Assembly: GCF_021390425.1 (NCBI RefSeq)
Contig: NZ_JAJUWY010000001.1
Coordinates: 124,001 to 188,000 of the forward strand
Direction: 5' to 3'
DNA length: 64,000 nt
Origin: Lysobacter sp. GX 14042
GTDB taxonomy: Bacteria > Pseudomonadota > Gammaproteobacteria > Xanthomonadales > Xanthomonadaceae
The notes under the pieces were generated by a model. That model worked only from the letters and a program-made list of their open reading frames with translations, did not search any database and was not told the origin of the DNA. Positions within the stretch are counted from its first letter, which is position 1. Each line of letters begins with the position of its first letter. The position numbers were made by a program, and so were the translations under genes. Positions 48,702-56,914 of the stretch are shown here, piece after piece.

Positions 48702-48725
48702 TTGCAGGTTAGGTTATAGGAAGTG

Positions 48726-48758
48726 GGCCCCAGCACGAGCTGGGGCCTTTCTTTTTTT
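48726..48758 (+). terminator. Intrinsic terminator after pilA
   Basis: A perfect 9-bp stem GGCCCCAGC/GCTGGGGCC with loop ACGA is followed by TTTCTTTTTTT. It separates pilA from the second pilin gene. Confidence 0.93.
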
Positions 48759-48780
48759 GCGTTCACATCTCGGGGAAGTG

Positions 48781-49185
48781 ATGAGACGCGCAGAAGGTTT
48801 TACGCTGATCGAGTTGATGATGGTGATAGCCATCATTGGTTCGCTGATGGCGATAGCCTTGCCTGCTTATAACGGTTACGTAGCCAAGACGCAGGTGATA
48901 GCTGGACTGGCAAATATTTCTTCGGGCAAGATGGGGTTCGAGGAAAGGCTTTTGGCCGGTGATCCAAGAGGCTTCTCGCTCGCTGACATCGGATTGGCTG
49001 AGCAAACATCGCGCTGCGCCTTGTCTCTCCGCTCTACGGATGATGGTTATATCCGATGCACATTGCGGGGCAATGCGCACGTGGATGGCTATACCATTAC
49101 GGTTGTTCGCACCAATGGAGGTGGCTGGCACTGTGAGGTGGATCCCGCCATATCTCCGTCGTATCGCCCTTCGGGATGCCGGTAA
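48781..49185 (+). CDS. Second type IV pilin-like protein
   Basis: A 134-residue prepilin with a very short leader, MRRAEG then [20 protein letters not shown]. The mature domain differs strongly from PilA after residue 30 ([20 protein letters not shown]) and carries four cysteines, ending YRPSGCR. ATG 48781 follows GGGGAAGTG. It lies beyond the pilA terminator and before pilB, so it is expressed by read-through or from its own promoter. Could be an accessory or variant pilin. Confidence 0.85.
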   Translation: MRRAEGFTLIELMMVIAIIGSLMAIALPAYNGYVAKTQVIAGLANISSGKMGFEERLLAGDPRGFSLADIGLAEQTSRCALSLRSTDDGYIRCTLRGNAHVDGYTITVVRTNGGGWHCEVDPAISPSYRPSGCR

Positions 49186-49262
49186 AATGCTGCTGCGCCG
49201 AGTAGCCAGGAACCGTAAGAGCCTGCGCCAGTCTTTTCTGTTTTGTGAACGGAAGTGACGTG

Positions 49263-50993
49263 ATGAACATCACTAGCGTCAACCTCGTCGGCATCACCGG
49301 CATCACCCGCCGCCTGGTCCAGGACGGCGCCCTCGACGAGGCCAAGGCCCGCGAGGCCCTCGCCGCCGCCACCGCCGAGAAGAAGCCGGTGGCCAGCTAC
49401 CTGGTGGAAAAGCGCCTGGTCAGCGCCGCCGCCATGGCCGCGGCCAACTCCATCGAGTTCGGCATCCCGCTGCTGGACGCCTCGGCGATGGACCCGGAGC
49501 AGTCGGCCATCAAGCTGGTCAAGGAGGAGCTGCTGCGCAAGCACTGCGCGCTGCCGCTGTTCAAGCGCGGCAACCGGCTGTTCGTCGGCATCGCCGAGCC
49601 CACCGACACCCGGGCGCTGGACGAGATCAAGTTCCAGACCAACCTGCGGGTCGAGCCGGTGCTGGTGGACGAGGAGAACATCCGCCGGCTGATCGAGCGC
49701 TGGCTGGAGAGCGCCGACTCGATGGGCGACGCGCTCGACGAGGACGATGAAGGCTTGGAGGACCTGGAGGTCAGCGCCGGCGAGGACGAGGACGGCGCCG
49801 CCGACGGGGTCGACGCCAAGAACGCCGACGACACCCCGGTGGTGCGCTTCGTCAACAAGGTGCTGGTGGACGCGATCCGCCGGGGCGCCTCCGACATCCA
49901 CTTCGAACCCTACGAGGACGAGTACCGGGTACGCCTGCGCATCGACGGCATCCTCAAGCGCAGCGCACGCATGCCGGTCAAGCTGCAGTCGCGCATCTCC
50001 GCCCGGCTCAAGGTCATGGCCCAGATGGACATCGCCGAGAAGCGCGTGCCGCAGGACGGGCGCATCAAGCTCAACCTGAGCAAGACCCGGCAGATCGATT
50101 TCCGCGTCAGCACCCTGCCGACCCTGTTCGGCGAGAAGATCGTGCTGCGCATCCTCGACAGCTCGGCAGCCAAGCTGGGCATCGAGAAGCTGGGCTACGA
50201 GCCCGACCAGCAACAGCTGTACCTGGACGCCATCGCCAAGCCCTACGGCATGGTGCTGGTGACCGGCCCGACCGGCTCGGGCAAGACGGTCAGCCTGTAC
50301 ACCGCGCTGAACATCCTCAACGACGAGACCCGCAACATCTCCACCGTCGAGGATCCGGTGGAAATCCGCGTGCCCGGCATCAACCAGGTGCAGATGAACG
50401 TCAAGCGCGGCATGACCTTCGCCGCCGCGCTGCGCAGCTTCCTGCGCCAGGACCCGGACGTGATCATGGTCGGCGAGATCCGCGACCTGGAAACCGCCGA
50501 GATCGGCATCAAGGCCGCCCAGACCGGCCACATGGTGCTGTCCACCCTGCACACCAACGACGCGCCGCAGACCATCGCCCGCCTGATGAACATGGGCGTG
50601 GCCCCGTACAACATCACCTCCTCGGTGACCCTGGTGGTGGCCCAGCGCCTGGCCCGCCGCCTGCACGGCTGCAAGCGCCCGGTCGAGTTGCCCGAGCACG
50701 CCCTGCTGGCCGAAGGCTTCACCGCCGAGGAGATCGCCGCCCCCGACTTCAAGCTTTACGAACCGGTCGGCTGCGAGGACTGCACCGAAGGCTACAAGGG
50801 CCGCGTCGGCATCTACCAGGTGATGCCGATGAGCGATGAGATCCAGGCCATCGTGCTGGAAGGCGGCAACGCCATGGACATCGCCGAGGCCGCCCAGAAA
50901 GCCGGCGTCCGCGACCTGCGCCAGTCCGCGCTGTGGAAGGTGAAGCAGGGGGTTACCAGCTTGGCGGAGATCAATCGGGTGACGAAGGACTGA
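49263..50993 (+). CDS. pilB: Type IV pilus extension ATPase PilB
   Basis: Hexameric motor of 576 residues that powers pilin polymerisation. The N-terminal MshEN-type domain is followed by an acidic linker (DEDDEGLEDLEVSAGEDEDG). The secretion-ATPase domain has Walker A GPTGSGKTVSLYTALN, the Asp box TVEDPVEIRVPGINQ, Walker B DPDVIMVGEIRDLETAEIGI and His box. A tetracysteine-type zinc site is partly visible (HGCKRP, GCEDCTEGY). ATG 49263 is preferred over the GTG at 49245. Confidence 0.96.
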   Translation: MNITSVNLVGITGITRRLVQDGALDEAKAREALAAATAEKKPVASYLVEKRLVSAAAMAAANSIEFGIPLLDASAMDPEQSAIKLVKEELLRKHCALPLFKRGNRLFVGIAEPTDTRALDEIKFQTNLRVEPVLVDEENIRRLIERWLESADSMGDALDEDDEGLEDLEVSAGEDEDGAADGVDAKNADDTPVVRFVNKVLVDAIRRGASDIHFEPYEDEYRVRLRIDGILKRSARMPVKLQSRISARLKVMAQMDIAEKRVPQDGRIKLNLSKTRQIDFRVSTLPTLFGEKIVLRILDSSAAKLGIEKLGYEPDQQQLYLDAIAKPYGMVLVTGPTGSGKTVSLYTALNILNDETRNISTVEDPVEIRVPGINQVQMNVKRGMTFAAALRSFLRQDPDVIMVGEIRDLETAEIGIKAAQTGHMVLSTLHTNDAPQTIARLMNMGVAPYNITSSVTLVVAQRLARRLHGCKRPVELPEHALLAEGFTAEEIAAPDFKLYEPVGCEDCTEGYKGRVGIYQVMPMSDEIQAIVLEGGNAMDIAEAAQKAGVRDLRQSALWKVKQGVTSLAEINRVTKD

Positions 50994-50995
50994 GG

Positions 50996-51037
50996 GCAAG
51001 GAACGAGGGGAGAGAAACGAGGAACGAGTGAAAGGCT
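50996..51037. repeat. ACTCGTTCCTC-family repeat, copy 4
   Basis: Directly after the pilB stop: GCAAGGAACGAGGGGAGAGA then AACGAGGAACGAGTGAAAGG. Contains one exact GAGGAACGAGT. Confidence 0.8.
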
Positions 51038-51184
51038 TGTGCCTCGTTGCGCGGGGTCGCTGGGGCAAAGTCTGACGGCGTAGCGCGGGAGATTGATCGT
51101 GACGGGGCGCGGTGACCGATCGAGGATGTGCTGAACCGGCGGGCGCCGGTTGCCACCCACCCATCGCGAACACGGAGTGCGCCA

Positions 51185-51212
51185 TTGACTTAGTGCGTCA
51201 GTGGCGTATATT
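51185..51212 (+). promoter_or_regulatory. Sigma-70 promoter and dyad before the NadS-like gene
   Basis: TTGACT (51185-51190), 16 bases, TATATT (51207-51212). A TGAC-N7-GTCA dyad overlaps the -35 box and could be the autoregulatory operator. The gene starts at 51251. Confidence 0.6.
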
Positions 51213-51250
51213 GCCCATGATCGGAAGGTCGTCGAAACATGGAGATAATC

Positions 51251-51538
51251 ATGGACAACACCCTGTTTGACGAGCTGATGCAAAGCGTTGGGCAGATGGA
51301 CGGCATCATCCGCGGCGAGCGGAAGCCATCGCGCGAGTTCTACGTGGATGCTGCGCAGATCAAGAGTATCCGCAAGGCAACCGGCCTCTCGCAGGCCAAG
51401 CTCGCCGCGCTGCTCGATGTACAGGTGACAACCATCCAGAACTGGGAACAGGGTCGGCGCGAACCGAGCGGCCCCGCCAGGGCGCTGCTCAAGGCCTTGA
51501 AAAACGACCCGGTGAATGTATTGAAGGCGATCGCGTAG
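51251..51538 (+). CDS. NadS/HigA-like HTH antitoxin-type regulator (orphan)
   Basis: A 95-residue DNA-binding protein: MDNTLFDELMQSVGQMDGII at the start and a HTH (IRKATGLSQAKLAALLDVQV, TTIQNWEQGRREPSGPARAL). This matches NadS/HigA-type antitoxins, usually encoded just after a RelE-like toxin. No toxin gene is seen upstream or downstream; only the promoter region precedes it. ATG 51251 has GGAGA six bases upstream. Probably autoregulates through the dyad in its promoter. Confidence 0.82.
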   Translation: MDNTLFDELMQSVGQMDGIIRGERKPSREFYVDAAQIKSIRKATGLSQAKLAALLDVQVTTIQNWEQGRREPSGPARALLKALKNDPVNVLKAIA

Positions 51539-51582
51539 CGAATGCGCCCCTTACAAGCTCAGGAACATATCTGAATACGAAG

Positions 51583-51616
51583 TTGCAGATTTCGTACAAA
51601 GGTGCAGAATTTGTGC
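51583..51616. promoter_or_regulatory. Direct-repeat operator candidate upstream of the HTH/nucleotidyltransferase pair
   Basis: TTGCAGATTTCGTA (from 51583) and TGCAGAATTTGTGC (from 51603) are similar sequences 19 bp apart, just before the ribosome site of the gene at 51636. ACGAA..TTCGT also forms a small dyad. Two-site autoregulation is known for AbiEi-type antitoxins; here it is inference. Confidence 0.4.
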
Positions 51617-51635
51617 TCCGATCAGGAGCTCCGCG

Positions 51636-52604
51636 ATGGCGGTCAACTTCAAAAGAACGCTGAAGGGGCTTCGAAGCACCCGTGACTTCCGCGCCGAGAT
51701 CCTCGACTTGGCCACCAAGCTGGTGGGCGAGGCCTTCGAGGGTCGGCTGTGCGTTGATGACCCGCTGATCAGCGCTGAAACGGTGCAGAAGGAGTGGGAT
51801 GCCGCGATGGAGGCACTTGCACCGTCTGTGCGGGACCGCATGCACCTGCTGATCGACAAACAGGAGCCATCGCGTCGTTTGAACATCTTCACGGTCGAGA
51901 CGGGGGTCTACCCGGTGGAGCGCCCGAACTTCCTGTTTGAGGTGTTGCGGCAGCTGGTCGCCGCGAGCCTGGAAGACGACGGAATGCAGCCAGTGAGAGG
52001 CCTGTCCGACAGGATCGGAGCCTCGCAACCGACCATTCGTGCAGCCTTGACCGAACTGCAGCGGGCCGGGCTGTGCCGCCGTTGGGGAGCGCACTACGAA
52101 CTGGCGGCCGAGGACGTCTCCGCCGAGTTGATGGCGCGTACCGGAGCCTTGCCCCAGACCCTGCGCTTCCGATTTGCCCAAGGCACCACCCCAAGGCCGC
52201 CAGCAGAGCTGGTCGAGAGAGCCATGCTCCTGCTTGGACCAGAGAGTCCGGAAGCGTGGGAGCCGTACGCGCTTTCTGGTACTCCTGTTGCGCTGGCCCG
52301 CGCGCCCAGGGTGGATCTCATGGGTACCCCGCGTTTGGACCTGGTGGCGCACGTTCCGAGGGAAGCCAAGACGATTGCCATGGGCGAAGTCCTTCGTCTC
52401 CTGGACTCGGGGCTTGAACTTGAGCCCAGCGTGCTTGCCCCTGCACCGGTCGTCGTGACGCTGGTACGCGCCAAGCCACGGTTTGAGCAGCACGGAGTCC
52501 TGGACCAAGTCCGTTGCGCCACCGCAGCAGACGTCTACCTCTCACTGCTGGATGTGGACCTTCGCGAGCAGGCATACCAGTACGCTGAAGGGGTGCGCCC
52601 TTGA
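51636..52604 (+). CDS. Winged-helix regulator, probable antitoxin of a two-gene system
   Basis: A 322-residue protein of unknown family. A winged-helix segment lies near residues 115-150 (RGLSDRIGASQPTIRAALTE, LQRAGLCRRWGAHYEL). The N-terminal 100 residues are helical, and the C-terminal half (VDLMGTPRLDLVAHVPREAK onward) is mixed alpha/beta with no recognised motif. Its TGA overlaps the TTG start of the nucleotidyltransferase-like gene (TTGA). The pairing resembles AbiEi/AbiEii-type systems in logic, but I cannot assign it to that family. Confidence 0.65.
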   Translation: MAVNFKRTLKGLRSTRDFRAEILDLATKLVGEAFEGRLCVDDPLISAETVQKEWDAAMEALAPSVRDRMHLLIDKQEPSRRLNIFTVETGVYPVERPNFLFEVLRQLVAASLEDDGMQPVRGLSDRIGASQPTIRAALTELQRAGLCRRWGAHYELAAEDVSAELMARTGALPQTLRFRFAQGTTPRPPAELVERAMLLLGPESPEAWEPYALSGTPVALARAPRVDLMGTPRLDLVAHVPREAKTIAMGEVLRLLDSGLELEPSVLAPAPVVVTLVRAKPRFEQHGVLDQVRCATAADVYLSLLDVDLREQAYQYAEGVRP

Positions 52605-53491
52605 ACGTGCCGCTTATCCTGGAGCCTGGTCAGCTTCTCGCCCGGGTCGCGGAGCGCACACCACCTGGCCTACGCAAGAACGTGGTGGTCATCGGCAGCA
52701 TTGCCAGCGTATGGGCCTTCCGCGATGTGCGAGGCACCGGCTCGGTCGCCACCAAGGACATCGACCTGCTGCTACAGCCGGCGGTAGATGCGGTGGCCAC
52801 GGCGGAGAGTTTAGGCGCCGAGCTCCTGAAAGAAGGATGGGAGCCGCAATACCCCAACGCGGTCCAGCCAGGCACAACTGACACGCTTGATGATGATCTC
52901 CCTGCCCTGCGCCTGACTCCACCCGATGAACCGACCCCTTGGTTCGTGGAGCTGCTCGGAGAGCCCTACCCTGATCAGGACGAACGCCGGAGTTGGCGGC
53001 GGATCCGCACTGAAGCCGGCGACTTCGGCTTACCGAGCTTCCGGTACATGCGGGTAGCAGTCCACGATGCGCAGCAGACGGAGTTCGGCCTGCGCATTGC
53101 TCGACCTTCGAACATGGCCTTGGCGCACCTGCTGGAGCACTCCGATCCAGACAGAACGCCAATCTCCAGCTTGACGGATCGCCCGCCGAGATTCACCAAG
53201 GACGTCGGTCGCGCGATCGCCCTGTGGTGGCTGGCTGGAGCGCAATCTCCCTTGGCAGATGCTCGATGGTTGGAGCAGTGGTGCCAAACACTATGCGAGA
53301 TCTACCCCGACCGCCCCGGGGAGATGCGTGAAGCCGCACGCGCCGGCCTGGGCAACGTCAAGAATTACCTCGCCGGCAGTCACAGGCTTGCTCTGAACAG
53401 CGTCCTCGGCGGGCATAACGTATCGCTGGATGCGTTCAAGGTGGCCTATGACTCCTTGATGCGCTTGGTCGAGCGCCTCTCCCTTCCTTGA
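52601..53491 (+). CDS. Nucleotidyltransferase-fold protein, probable toxin partner
   Basis: A 296-residue protein. The active-site signature of the pol-beta/MNT nucleotidyltransferase fold is visible: VVVIGSIASVWAFRDV (GS motif) followed by ATKDIDLLLQPAVDAV (DxD motif), residues about 28-65. A helical C-terminal domain follows. The start codon is TTG at 52601, overlapping the upstream stop; a GTG at 52607 is an alternative. Coupled with a winged-helix gene and inserted between pilB and pilC. An antiphage or toxin role is inferred from architecture. Confidence 0.65.
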   Translation: MNVPLILEPGQLLARVAERTPPGLRKNVVVIGSIASVWAFRDVRGTGSVATKDIDLLLQPAVDAVATAESLGAELLKEGWEPQYPNAVQPGTTDTLDDDLPALRLTPPDEPTPWFVELLGEPYPDQDERRSWRRIRTEAGDFGLPSFRYMRVAVHDAQQTEFGLRIARPSNMALAHLLEHSDPDRTPISSLTDRPPRFTKDVGRAIALWWLAGAQSPLADARWLEQWCQTLCEIYPDRPGEMREAARAGLGNVKNYLAGSHRLALNSVLGGHNVSLDAFKVAYDSLMRLVERLSLP

Positions 53492-53499
53492 CGGCGGCC

Positions 53500-53568
53500 T
53501 TTGCCTTTACTCGTTCCTCACTCCTCTTCACTCGTTCCTCGCTCCTCGTCCCCACTCGTTCCTCGCCT
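53500..53568. repeat. ACTCGTTCCTC-family repeats, copy 5
   Basis: Three exact ACTCGTTCCTC units in about 70 bp, interspersed with CACTCCTCTTC and GCTCCTCGTCCCC, beginning just after the nucleotidyltransferase-like gene. This is the opposite orientation to copy 4, so the pair brackets the whole insertion between pilB and pilC. Confidence 0.85.
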
Positions 53569-53708
53569 GTGACGCAGGTTCTATCCCGCCCCGGCGCGGC
53601 AGGATATGCTGGCCCACGGCATGTCCGGGCAATCGCGCCCGGTGGCCGGGCCGCACGCGAGCGGGGAGCTGCGTGCGCCGCCCATGTGATGACCCAGGGG
53701 ACTGAACG

Positions 53709-54968
53709 ATGTCCGTGACCCGATCCGCCGCCAAGACCGCGACGCCCGTACGCCGCGCCGAGCCGATGAACATGTTCGTCTGGGAGGGCACCGACAAGCG
53801 CGGTGTCCTGATGAAGGGCGAGCAGGCGGCCAAGAACGCCAACTTCATCCGTGCCGAGCTGCGCAAACAGGGCATCACCCCCAAGGTGGTCAAGCCCAAG
53901 CCCAAGCCGCTGTTCGCCAGCAGCGGGCGCCGTGTCACCCCGCTGGACATCGCCATCTTCAGCCGGCAGATCGCCACCATGATGAAGGCCGGCGTGCCGA
54001 TCGTCAGTGCGCTGGAGATCATCGGCAGCGGCAACAAGAACCCGAAGATGCAGGTGCTGGTCAACACCATCCGCGCCGACGTGGAAAGCGGGCTGTCGCT
54101 GAGCGAGGCGATCGGCAAGCACCCGGTGCAGTTCGACGAGCTGTACCGCAACCTGGTGCGGGCCGGCGAGTCCGCCGGCGTGCTGGAGACGGTGCTCGAC
54201 ACCGTGGCCACCTACAAGGAAAACCTCGAGGCGCTGAAGGGCAAGATCAAGAAGGCGATGTTCTACCCGGCCATGGTGGTCGCGGTGGCGCTGATCGTCA
54301 GTTCGATCCTGCTGATCTTCGTGGTGCCGCAGTTCGAGGACGTGTTCAAGGGCTTTGGCGCCGACCTGCCGGCGTTCACCCAGATGATCATCAACCTCAG
54401 CGACTTCATGGTCAGCTGGTGGTGGCTGATCTTCGGCCTGATGGCGGTGGCGGCGGTGGGCCTGGTCGCGTTCTACAAGCGCTCCCCGGCCTTCCAGCAC
54501 AACATGGACAAGCTGGTGCTGAAGCTGCCGGTGATCGGGCAGATCATGCACAACTCCTCGCTGGCGCGTTTCTCGCGCACCCTGGCGGTCACCTTCAAGG
54601 CCGGCGTGCCGCTGGTGGAGGCGCTGGACACGGTCGCCGGGGCCACCGGCAACACCGTGTACGAGAAGGCCGTGCACCGCATCCGCGACGACGTGTCGGT
54701 CGGCCACTCGGTGAACGTGGCGATGAAGCAGACCAACCTGTTCCCGCACATGGTCACCCAGATGACCGCCATCGGCGAGGAAGCCGGCGCGCTGGACACC
54801 ATGCTGTTCAAGGTCGCCGAGTTCTACGAGCAGGAGGTCAACAACGCGGTCGATGCGCTGTCCAGCCTGCTGGAGCCGCTGATCATGGTGTTCCTGGGGG
54901 TGATCGTGGGCGGCATGGTGATCGCCATGTACCTGCCGATCTTCAAGCTCGGCGCCGTGGTCGGCTAA
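53709..54968 (+). CDS. pilC: Type IV pilus inner-membrane platform PilC
   Basis: A 419-residue polytopic protein of the GspF family. Two homologous GspF domains: FSRQIATMMKAGVPIVSALE (first) and FSRTLAVTFKAGVPLVEALD (second), each followed by membrane helices (MVVAVALIVSSILLIFVVPQ; LIMVFLGVIVGGMVIAMYLP). Works with PilB and is followed 9 bp later by pilD. A second in-frame ATG at residue 20 (MNMFVWEG) resembles the usual family N terminus and may be the true start. Confidence 0.95.
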   Translation: MSVTRSAAKTATPVRRAEPMNMFVWEGTDKRGVLMKGEQAAKNANFIRAELRKQGITPKVVKPKPKPLFASSGRRVTPLDIAIFSRQIATMMKAGVPIVSALEIIGSGNKNPKMQVLVNTIRADVESGLSLSEAIGKHPVQFDELYRNLVRAGESAGVLETVLDTVATYKENLEALKGKIKKAMFYPAMVVAVALIVSSILLIFVVPQFEDVFKGFGADLPAFTQMIINLSDFMVSWWWLIFGLMAVAAVGLVAFYKRSPAFQHNMDKLVLKLPVIGQIMHNSSLARFSRTLAVTFKAGVPLVEALDTVAGATGNTVYEKAVHRIRDDVSVGHSVNVAMKQTNLFPHMVTQMTAIGEEAGALDTMLFKVAEFYEQEVNNAVDALSSLLEPLIMVFLGVIVGGMVIAMYLPIFKLGAVVG

Positions 54969-54977
54969 GCTTCACCG

Positions 54978-55841
54978 ATGGCATTCCTCGACGAGAACCC
55001 GGGCCTGGGCTACCCGCTGGCCGCGGGCCTGGGCCTGCTGGTGGGCAGTTTCCTGAACGTGGTGATCCTGCGCATGCCGCGGCGCATGGAGTGGGAGTGG
55101 AAGCGCGAGGCGCGCGAGATCCTGGAGGAGCCCGACGCCTACGACCCGCCGCCGCCCGGCATCGTGGTGGAGCGCTCGCACTGCCCGCACTGCAAGCACC
55201 AACTGAGCTGGTACGAGAACATCCCGGTGTTCAGCTGGCTGGCGCTGCGCGGCAAGTGCCGCCACTGCAAGGCGCCGATCTCGCCGCAGTACCCGCTGGT
55301 GGAACTGCTGGCCATGCTCGGCTTCCTGGCCTGCGTGTGGCAGTACGGCTTTGGCTGGCAGGGCTTCGGCGCGCTGGTGTTCACCGGCTTCCTGATCGCC
55401 CTGGCCGGCATCGACCTGCGCACCCGGCTGCTGCCCGACCAGCTCACCCTGCCGTTGATGTGGCTGGGCCTGATAGCGGCGGTGGACAACCTCTACATGC
55501 CCGCCAAGCCGGCGCTGATCGGCGCGGTGGTCGGCTACCTGAGCCTGTGGACGGTGTGGTGGCTGTTCAAGCAGATCACCGGCAAGGAAGGCATGGGCCA
55601 CGGCGACTTCAAGCTGCTGGCCGCCATCGGTGCCTGGTGCGGCCTGGCCGGCATCCTGCCGACCATCCTGCTGTCGTCCCTGGTCGGCGCCATCATCGGC
55701 TCGGCCTGGCTGTCGATGAAGGGCAAGGACCGCGCCACCCCGATCCCCTTCGGTCCCTACCTGGCAATCGCCGGCTGGATCGTGTTCATGTGGGGCCGCG
55801 ACCTGGTGGGCTGGTACATGCGGGTGTCGGGGCTGGCTTAG
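54978..55841 (+). CDS. pilD: Prepilin peptidase/N-methyltransferase PilD
   Basis: Inner-membrane aspartic protease of 287 residues. The N-terminal methyltransferase region carries two zinc-binding pairs, CPHCKH and CRHCKA. Catalytic aspartates are in ALAGIDLRTRLLPDQ and GMGHGDFKLLAAIGAW. It should process PilA, the second pilin and all minor pilins in this window. Confidence 0.96.
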   Translation: MAFLDENPGLGYPLAAGLGLLVGSFLNVVILRMPRRMEWEWKREAREILEEPDAYDPPPPGIVVERSHCPHCKHQLSWYENIPVFSWLALRGKCRHCKAPISPQYPLVELLAMLGFLACVWQYGFGWQGFGALVFTGFLIALAGIDLRTRLLPDQLTLPLMWLGLIAAVDNLYMPAKPALIGAVVGYLSLWTVWWLFKQITGKEGMGHGDFKLLAAIGAWCGLAGILPTILLSSLVGAIIGSAWLSMKGKDRATPIPFGPYLAIAGWIVFMWGRDLVGWYMRVSGLA

Positions 55842-55864
55842 GCCCTCGTTCCCGCCCACCCGTC

Positions 55865-55884
55865 GTTCCCGCGTACGCGGGAAC
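55865..55884. repeat. REP palindrome after pilD
   Basis: GTTCCCGCGTACGCGGGAAC is a perfect 20-bp palindrome, flanked by CGTC and CCAGGAACG. It lies between the convergent pilD and Abi-like genes. Confidence 0.92.
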
Positions 55885-55947
55885 CCAGGAACGTTCACTA
55901 TCAGCCACCCATGCGCGGCGATTCCCACGCCTGCCTATGAGGCAGCG

Positions 55948-56610
55948 TTATCGCGCCAGTCGCCCACCGGGCATGAAGCAACTGCTCTCCAGACGCCGCG
56001 CCCAGCTTTCGTGAAAGCGCGTGCGCTCGGATGCCCACTCCGCGGCAGGCGTTGAGAGCCACCTCGTCAATTGCAGGATCCGGGCATGCTCGGCCTCCAG
56101 ATCGCGGGCGATAATCGGTTCGTGATGGGCGACGCGATTACGTAGCTGGCGCACTTCGTTCAGCGGCCCGGAAAACGCTTTGCGCGTAAGCCCTTTTCCA
56201 TCGTCCCGCCTGGCAATCGCATGTAGATGGACTTGCCACAAATCTTCTCGCTGCCGACCAAAAAGCGAGGTCCAGAAGCCCAGTGACAGGGCCGCAACGG
56301 TGTCGCTGGTCGTGATGTTTCCACGATCCTGTCGGAGCTTACCCTCTAAGACCCGGACGTCATTCGATGATCTTTGACCTACTACACCCTCCATTCGGAA
56401 CCAGCCCGGGGCGATGCTGACGGATAACACGGAATGGATGCGGTTCCGCAGCGCAACTTCCAGCATCTGCAGCGGTGTGTACAGGCTCTCGGACACGTCC
56501 GTATTCAGCTCGTACAGTTGCAGGGCGCGATCCCTGCTTTGCTCGGCCCATCCCAAATAGGTGCGAAAGCGCTCCAGCGACAATGCGTGCTCCAATCCTT
56601 GGTAGCTCAT
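55948..56610 (-). CDS. Abi-like protein with HEPN motif
   Basis: A 220-residue protein of the Abi_2/Abi-like family. N terminus MSYQGLEHALSLERFRTYLG, then the family segment YTPLQMLEVALRNRIHSVLS. The probable HEPN ribonuclease motif R-x4-H is in LNEVRQLRNRVAHHEPIIAR near residue 158. ATG 56610 has GAGGAG upstream. HEPN proteins of this kind act in abortive infection or toxin-antitoxin systems. It sits between pilD and coaE, which are usually adjacent, indicating insertion. Confidence 0.78.
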   Translation of the reverse strand: MSYQGLEHALSLERFRTYLGWAEQSRDRALQLYELNTDVSESLYTPLQMLEVALRNRIHSVLSVSIAPGWFRMEGVVGQRSSNDVRVLEGKLRQDRGNITTSDTVAALSLGFWTSLFGRQREDLWQVHLHAIARRDDGKGLTRKAFSGPLNEVRQLRNRVAHHEPIIARDLEAEHARILQLTRWLSTPAAEWASERTRFHESWARRLESSCFMPGGRLAR

Positions 56611-56914
56611 GCCTCTCCTCGATGTTGTCTTCAGCCTGCTCGTTTGGTAGCATTGGGCGCGTACACCCCGGTACCGTCTCTGCCACAGGCACGCGGCCGG
56701 GGTAATTTTTTGTCCGCGTACATGGTTGCGCCGTTCATCCTGTCGCGCCACCAGCAAACGACTCCAAGTGCATCACCACGTCATCCGCACGTCCCTCGCC
56801 TATTGGCGGGTGGTGTATCACATAGTTGACATCCGAGGCGGGACGACTTTCGGAATTGCCCACCTTGCAGCAACTCAGGTCCCTTGATCGACGACTGGAA
56901 GCCGCTACGAAGTC
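56611..56914. other. Intergenic region between the Abi-like gene and coaE
   Basis: About 300 bp without a gene. It holds CCCCGG..CCGGGGTAATTTTTT (56660-56710), a terminator-like arrangement with a long loop, a small CGCC/GGCG hairpin near 56800, and TTGACA (56826-56831) that could be the coaE -35 box, with only a weak -10. Nothing else is recognised. Confidence 0.35.

Noticed and set aside
56640-56715. Structured RNA or riboswitch upstream of coaE
   Set aside because: Only a long-loop CCCCGG/CCGGGG pairing before a T-run is visible; no known riboswitch motif could be recognised.
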